From Symbiodinium natans (taxonomy: Eukaryota > Sar > Dinophyceae > Suessiales > Symbiodiniaceae), in the NCBI GenBank assembly GCA_905221605.1, contig CAJNDS010002233.1, positions 499,491 through 563,490 on the forward strand: a stretch of 64,000 nt of DNA, in the 5' to 3' direction. The notes under the pieces were generated by a model. It ran no database searches, was not told the origin of the DNA, and saw only the letters and a program-made list of their open reading frames with translations. The position numbers were made by a program, and so were the translations under genes. Below, piece after piece: positions 58,561-64,000 of the stretch (position 1 is its first letter; every line of letters begins with the position of its first letter).

Positions 58561-59431
58561 AACCTTTTGTCGTTCCGGATCTCCTTTTGGAGATAAGGGG
58601 GCATCTTGCGGAGGTATGAGAGATACAACTCTCGAGGGGTCTTCCCGAGACCTACTGCCTCAAGGTCCGCGATCGAGGCCTCAAACAAAGGCTCGAATTG
58701 GTGGCCTGTGAGCTTACCCTTAGCGAGAGAGGCGTGCTCACCATCCACGCGGACTTCTCTTTCCTCCCGCGATTCCCCGAACATCAAGTGTTTGTTCTTG
58801 ATGCGGTCATACCCCGCCTGTGGATCTGAGAGAACCTCTCCCGATTTCCACGCTGCGCGGTACGCGTTCGTGTACGTCTTCATGCGCGAGCCGCGGCAGC
58901 GCCCGCGTAGCGCTAACAGCTTTTCGCGCGCACTCATACCGCGACAGTTGTTGGCCAGCGCGCAGACGTCCTCGAACTCCTCGTAGAACAGGACAACGTC
59001 TCGCGCGTCCGACTTGTCGTCGGTCAGCGTCGGCCACGTGAGGTCAGTTTTGACCGTAGTTATGGAGCTTTGCCCGCCCCTCTGCGCTAACGCTTCTTTC
59101 AGCGCCTCAGTTTGGGCGGCGAGTGCGGCGGCGAGATCGCCCGCCGGGTGTTGGGACCCGGTCTGCGAACCTCCGCCGTCTGAGCCTCGCTTCAGGGCTT
59201 CTATCTCCATCTCTAGCGCAGCAAGCTTCGCGCGCAAAGGGGAATCGCCGTCCTTCGCGCCCAGGACACGGGCCGCGGAAGGACCACCTGCAACCTCAGC
59301 AGTGTGCAAACCTCCACGGTCCAATCCTACCCCCAACCCACTTGCAGTCGCAGGCTGTGGGAGCCCTGGGGAACGCGGCCCCACGGCTTCAACTGGCACA
59401 TCGGACGGGGAGCTCCAAACCTTCTCTTGGC
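57966..59431 (-). CDS. Gag-like capsid region, truncated at its N-terminus
   Basis: Genuine sequence starts at the inversion junction, 59431; the 49 bases above it that keep the frame open belong to the inverted copy. A coiled-coil lead (KLAALEMEIEALKRGSDGG) is followed by a capsid-like helical region: ARDVVLFYEEFEDVCALAN, REKLLALRGRCRGSRMKTYT, EVRVDGEHASLAKGKLTGH and LYLSYLRKMPPYLQKEIRND. At about 58563-58569 (CAAAAGG on the - strand) the meaningful frame shifts to the 57553-58560 ORF, so the remainder of this frame (to 57966) is a shadow. Gag would form the particle in which reverse transcription occurs. Confidence 0.65.
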
Positions 59432-62400
59432 CGGCGCGATCCCTCATTGGCGGGCTCGATTCGCAAGCCAGAGCCGCCAATGGAGATATCCGGAGACGGG
59501 TTGCTCGAGCGCGAGGTGACCCTCAGGACGGGTCAAACCGTCGTTGTCCCAGTGGTTCCCAACGGGGCTGCGGGCGCGAATGGGGTGACCTGGCGCCGCG
59601 CTTGCTACAATTCAGTCCACTGTGGAGTCCTTGGGGCCCATAGGTCTGCTGAGGTTACCGTCAAGCTGCTAGAGAGGGCAGTCTGGTGGCCCGACTTAGA
59701 GAAAGATGTGCGGACCTGGGTCGCCAAATGTCTCGCTTGCATTAAAGGCCGCTCTCGACCGACGAAGGTTGAAGCTCGTGCGGTCAAATGTGGCGCCGAG
59801 ACATGCTGGCAGGAAGTCAGCGTGGACTGTGAAGGTCCGAACCGAGAGGACAGGGAGGGGCATAGGTACTCGCTTACGTACTTCGATTGCCTCAGTCATG
59901 CTGTCCTCCTCGAGCCGATGAGGTCTCTGACTCATGCTGAAGTCAGGAGGGCGTTCGTGCGCTGTGTGCTTCGCAGCAGGACGATCCCGAGCCTCATCAG
60001 GTCGGATAGAGGGCCAGAGTTCAAGAATGCGCTCATGGCGGAACTCAGCGCTATGCTTGGGACCGAGTGGCGGTTCAGCGCGCCCTTGAGGCCTTGTGAG
60101 TTGGGCGCAAACGAGCGGGTCCACCAAGAAGTTCAAAAGGTGTTGGGGGCGGTCGTCAGGCAAGTCGGCGCCTCCCTTTCCGAAGCTTGGTCGGATTGGC
60201 TCGTGGTGGCGGAGTACGTCATAGATAACACTCCGGGACCCCACGGGTATACCCCGAGGGACCTAGAGCGGAGCTGGTCGCTCGCTCTACCACTTGAAAA
60301 GGACGTCCTGCGAGACGCCTTGCAGTTCGAACCCATCTCTGATTGGGCTCGGAGCCAGTTTAAGCAGTTCTCGGAACTAGCTGCTGCGGTCCGAGAGCAC
60401 TGGACGCGGTCTTCAGAAGCGCGGGCGAAACTTGCAAATCGCCATAGGCGCACTGTGGACCTTAAGCCAGGCGACCGAGTGGTCTGGAACGCTCCGAGGG
60501 CCCGTTCAGAGGGGGCGGGGCGTGTGCCTTGGAAACCGGGTCTGACCGGCCCCTGGCGCGTGTTGGAAGTCAAGGGCCACGGGCTCACCTTGGAGCCCGT
60601 GTCGATGGAGTCGGGGGGTACTTCTTCCGCCCGGCGCGGCCCGATGGAGGCGCACGCAGAAGACTGCATTCTTGTTCCTGCGGATGCAGACGGCGCGGAA
60701 TCCCGCGAGCCGGTCGTCTTTGAGGACGATGGAACCGGCGGGGACGGCTCGTCTCGCCCCAGCTTAGGGCAACAGGTTCAAGGCGACGCCAAGCAAGTGG
60801 AGTTCACGCTGACCAGGCGCGGGAGGGACTTTGTCCTCCGCCTTGGCGACCGCATTGCCTATCGGGGTGTAGGTGGAGGCCCTAAGGTGTGCAGGTTAGG
60901 ACGGGTTACGCAGGTAGATGCTGCCCGTGCGCAGGTCGGCGTGCACCGCTATCTCCCCGACGCCAGCGGGGTTCGCGTCAAATGGCGGCTTGCATTCATC
61001 GCCGAGGACGGTGCGCTCGCGCTTTCAGAGGGGACTCGTCCGGCCCACGAAGCGGTTTCCGTCAGGGAGATCATTTCCAAGATCGACCTGAACCGCGACG
61101 GCGCGCTTGCTGCAGCCTCGGCCAGAAAGTTGGACAAGGGAGCGTACTCGTTGCAGGACAGGACGCTCGAGAGAGTGTCTCGCGCCAGCACGGGTGTGCT
61201 CTCGATCCGAGAGGCCCTCGCGGACCTCTTGGTCGCGGAACCCCGCGTGTTGCAGCCTAGGGCTTCCCCAGAGTCGGGTGCTGTCGAGAGTTGGTTCCGG
61301 CAGTATTTCTTTGGAGGGGTTGCCGATGTCTTAGAGGTTGCTTGGGGTGACGCGGTCGTTTCCGACGCGGCTAGGAGGCACGGGTACAGGGTTGTTCCAG
61401 CTTTTGTGCAAGGCAAGCAGGCCTACGGGATCGCCTGGAACCTGGCCGCAGAAGGGCACTTAGAGGCAATTAGCGGCGCTGTTTCGCGCGCAGAGCCGAA
61501 GGTGCTCGTGATTGGGCTTGAGGGCAAGAATGTGCCCCGAGCTTTCCTTCAGCTAGTCGTCCGGTGTGCGCAGGAACGCACGCGCGCGGGTGCCCACGTC
61601 GCGCTGCATTTGCAGGCACAAAAAGGCGAGTGGGAACCCTGGCGGCTAGAGGAGTGGGGCGCCTTGTTTGGGACGCTCGCAGAGCCACGCTGGCCTTGGG
61701 CTTTCGTGCGGGCTGACATGTGCCAGTTCGCGCGGGCCCGTGGCCGCGGCAACCTCGTTGAGAGCGGGGCCCTGTGGCTCGCCGATTTCAGCTTAGAATC
61801 GGTAGGTTTGAGGTGTAGTAGGCCGGATGCGTTAGGCGCAGTGCAGCACAAGCACGTTGTGCGCGCGCAAGCCGACTACAACCTCATAGGGGCGGCTTTC
61901 TGCGCATCGCTCCAGGACCTTGGTCTGAGGGGCGCAGAAGAGCTGTGCACCGCTGCAGTTGAGAGCTTTCCAGCCACTGCGGGTGCGGATAGCGCCGCGG
62001 CTGCGCCACAGCCCTCTCCAGTCGTTCCCCTCCCGGACGTGCGCTCGGGCGAGGACCTCACGCCAGCAGAGCGTGCGGAGCTGGATAAGGAGGTGGATAA
62101 GTACGCCGCTGAGAAGGAAGCGTTTTGGCGAACCAAGGCGGACGCCAAGGACTGGGATTCCGTCCGGGCTGACCTTGAGGTCTATGCTCTTGCGGGCGAG
62201 AAGGTCGCGGAGGATCCTAGGCGCACCGAGGCCTATAAAGACCTCGTATGGTCGGGTTTGAAGATGGAGCCTGGACCAACCAGACCCGGGCTGACCGATG
62301 CTGATATCGCAGCCGTCAGGGAGGTCATACGGCGAAAGGCCGCTGGGTTCTGGGTGGAGGACACCACCAGGACCACGGTCAGGAAGTTCGCCCATGACTG

Positions 62401-63060
62401 CATTCCCACCGGGCCGCCGGTCTCGTCCCAGCCTCACAGTTTGAGGGGCGAGTCCGCGCAATGGGTCGACGACAAGCTTGAAGAAGAATGCAAGCGGGGT
62501 CAGTTGATCCGCGGCAGCTCGGCTTGGGGATCTGCGCCGTTTCCGACCAAGGAAATGCCCAGCTACAAGCGGCATAGGAAGCGACGCTTGGTGGTTGACT
62601 ACCGCCGTGTGAATGCCCGAATTAAGCGCTCCACGTACTATTGTCGGCGGGGGAGCGATGTGCTCGCCGCCGCAGTAGGTTCGGTTTGGTATACCTTCGT
62701 GGATGCGGTTAGTGGGTTTAATCAAATTAGGAACACCAAGCGTGCTCGCGAGGTGTTGGCCATTGTGGCAAGATCAGGGAAATATCTCCCTGTCGGCCTC
62801 ACCTTTGGCCCGATTAACGGCCCGGATGATTTCAACTTTGTGGTTGATAGGGCCTATGCCCCCGGCAGAGGTAGGCGCCTTAAGTATACTAAGGAGTGGA
62901 TAGCCTACGTGGATGATCTTACTGTTAGGACGGGTAGGGTCATTGATGGGCAGTTTTTCACTGATGCCCAAGCCGAGGGGGCGGTGCGCGAAGCGTGCGC
63001 CAAAGGGGCAGTCGCAGCTCCGCAGAGCGCGTCGTCTGCTCTTGAAGCTTTAGGCGTTCG
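59432..63060 (+). CDS. Pol fragment, copy 2: integrase, methyltransferase-like domain, RT palm
   Basis: Same domain order and motifs as the - strand copy. Differences include an insertion in the methyltransferase-like domain (LHLQAQKGEW against LCRSEW) and a restored YVDDL active-site box (Tyr codon at 62906-62908). The open frame begins upstream in antisense Gag sequence and stops at 63407-63409 because of a one-base insertion near 63399. Everything after about 63060 is non-coding in type. As in copy 1, RT lacks thumb and RNase H. Confidence 0.85.
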
Positions 63061-63671
63061 CGGTGCGCACAACACCAAGCGCGCGAACCATGACGCGGCG
63101 CGCTCAGACCAGCATCACCCTACGCGCGTTCTGATGCTCAGGATGTTGGGGCTGTTCGGGTGTTTCTGTGTTCAGGGCGGGTGTTTTTGGGGCGGGCCGT
63201 TTCCCAGGTCGCCGGTCTGCGGGCAGAAGGATTTTTCGTCGTTCGTCGCGTGCAGCTTCGTTCGTCTGTCTCGCAGCCAGTGTTTTGCAAGCAGGCCTAG
63301 AGGTTCGGTCCAAGGTCGAAGCAGAAGCCTTAGAAGCCTTAGAGCCCAGACCTTAAGGAAACTCCCCAAACCCCCGCCGCAGCGGTTCAAGTGTGGTTGT
63401 AGAACCTAGGGTAGGTAGTCCCTCCCCGCGTTCGTGCCTGTGCACTGCGCCCCGCTGCGGGTCGCGACCAGACCGCGCGGGAGCGACCGATCGGTCGCCC
63501 GGACCTTCGTGGTCAACCACAAGGCCCCGCTGCGGGCCGTGCGCGGGAGCGGCTGCCTACCACTACTGCACACCGGCCCCTTGCAGCGGGCCGTGTCCTG
63601 GCCGCTCAAGGGCGCGTCAGGTTTTCCTCGCCCATCGGAGGTCCTGCAAAGCCGCGGGCCTCAGTGCCGCG

Positions 63672-64000
63672 ATGGGTGGAGGAGGGTCGAAGGGCAGGGG
63701 CAAGAGCAAGAGTCCAGGCCCTAAGGGCCGAAGGGGCCCGCCCACGATCGACGACGTGCAGCGTATGCTAGTCCGATGCATGCGACACGGCGAAGCTGGT
63801 TGTAGAGGCCGGTTCGCTCCGGGCGGCCTCTACCCGGTTGATGAGTTGATCGAACAACTCGGCATCACCATCAACCAGTACAACCAGGCGGTCGCGCACG
63901 ACGCCAACCAGCGGAAACCGAGGTTCAATACCTCGCACGCTGGCTTCTTGCGTGCCTTTCAAGGCCACTCGGCCGATTGCGGCCATCCTATGGGGTTCAT
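63672..64000 (+). CDS. Tpt1/KptA-like ORF, copy 2, cut by the window edge
   Basis: ATG 63672 opens the GK-rich leader, then VQRMLVRCMRHGEAG, LYPVDELIEQLGIT and RAFQGHSADCGHPMGF before the window ends. The reading frame is intact over these 110 codons, with a few substitutions relative to copy 1 (for example NTSHAGF against DTSYAGY). An intact frame in both copies, next to pol segments that have broken frames, hints that the ORF is under constraint. Confidence 0.7.
   Translation, partial: MGGGGSKGRGKSKSPGPKGRRGPPTIDDVQRMLVRCMRHGEAGCRGRFAPGGLYPVDELIEQLGITINQYNQAVAHDANQRKPRFNTSHAGFLRAFQGHSADCGHPMGF

Larger units (their letters stand above)
44000..59431 (-). mobile_element. Ty3/gypsy-like retroelement complex, rearranged
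   Basis: Reading down the - strand: Gag, CCCH fingers and aspartic protease, linker, RT thumb, RNase H, linker, integrase, methyltransferase-like domain, RT fingers/palm, non-coding region, Tpt1-like ORF, PLD-like ORF. The integrase HHCC/DDE pattern, the WTDHANLT RNase H and the RT are of gypsy type. Several frame breaks show it is inactive as it stands. No flanking long terminal repeats were found; the 5' side is cut by an inverted copy at 59432 and the 44.0 kb limit is approximate. Confidence 0.8.
59432..64000 (+). mobile_element. Right arm: second copy of the integrase-to-Tpt1 segment, inverted
   Basis: Starts abruptly at 59432 inside the integrase reading frame (RRDPSLAGSIRKP) and runs past the window edge. 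It lacks everything 5' of that codon in the other copy. The junction also cuts off the start of the - strand Gag. Confidence 0.9.

Noticed and set aside
59123-59431. Apparent N-terminal extension of the + strand pol ORF
   Set aside because: These codons are antisense to Gag on the other strand; homology to pol starts only at 59432.
44000-59431. Long terminal repeats of the retroelement
   Set aside because: I looked for matching ends near 44.0, 49.0-49.6 and 59.4 kb and found only the short dispersed GC-rich motif, not a long direct repeat.

Overview
The window looks like nuclear DNA of a dinoflagellate, most likely a Symbiodiniaceae-type alga. The signs are protein-like segments of 60-200 bases separated by long non-coding stretches, splice junctions of GT-AG and GC-AG type, many internal arrays of the plant-type telomere unit TTTAGGG, a degenerate spliced-leader tail ahead of one gene, and a large Ty3/gypsy-like retroelement with CCCH-finger Gag and extra accessory domains. 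No rRNA, tRNA, CRISPR array or bacterial-type operon was seen. Names were assigned by reading motifs by eye; no database search was possible.

From 0 to 43 kb lies host-type DNA, nearly all genes reading on the + strand. It holds an edge exon (3-170), a hypothetical exon cluster (about 0.6-6.5 kb), a dynamin-family GTPase (8.6-12.0 kb), a gene of WAFAKL-type helical repeats (12.4-14.2 kb), an ankyrin-repeat gene whose exons flank a complete-looking intronless DAAF9/C20orf194-like gene (14.7-20.5 kb), a TPR-like gene (21.6-24.3 kb), a J-domain exon (27.8 kb), fragments resembling leucyl/phenylalanyl-tRNA-protein transferase (31.3-31.8 kb) and a second, damaged WAFAKL-repeat cluster (34.2-36.1 kb). 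Many unassigned exons lie between. Microsatellites, telomere-like arrays and a remarkable hairpin-rich repeat array (39.2-40.5 kb) fill the non-coding space.

From 44 to 64 kb the sequence becomes visibly GC-rich and is a retroelement complex. On the - strand, reading from 59.4 kb down to 44.3 kb, the order is Gag, CCCH fingers plus aspartic protease, a linker, RT thumb, RNase H, a linker, integrase, a degenerate methyltransferase-like domain, RT fingers/palm, a non-coding stretch, a Tpt1/KptA-like RNA 2'-phosphotransferase ORF with a C2H2 finger, and an ORF with RanBP2-type and SWIM-type fingers, a membrane segment and a PLD-like nuclease domain. From 59,432 to the right edge a second, nearly identical copy of the integrase-to-Tpt1 segment runs in the opposite direction, giving a large inverted repeat with a 6.2 kb spacer.

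The most unusual system is this element: Tpt1-like and PLD-like nucleic-acid enzymes linked to a gypsy-type polymerase whose RT is split in two, with the palm half placed after the integrase. A recurrent GC-rich motif of about 25 bp is scattered through its coding and non-coding parts.
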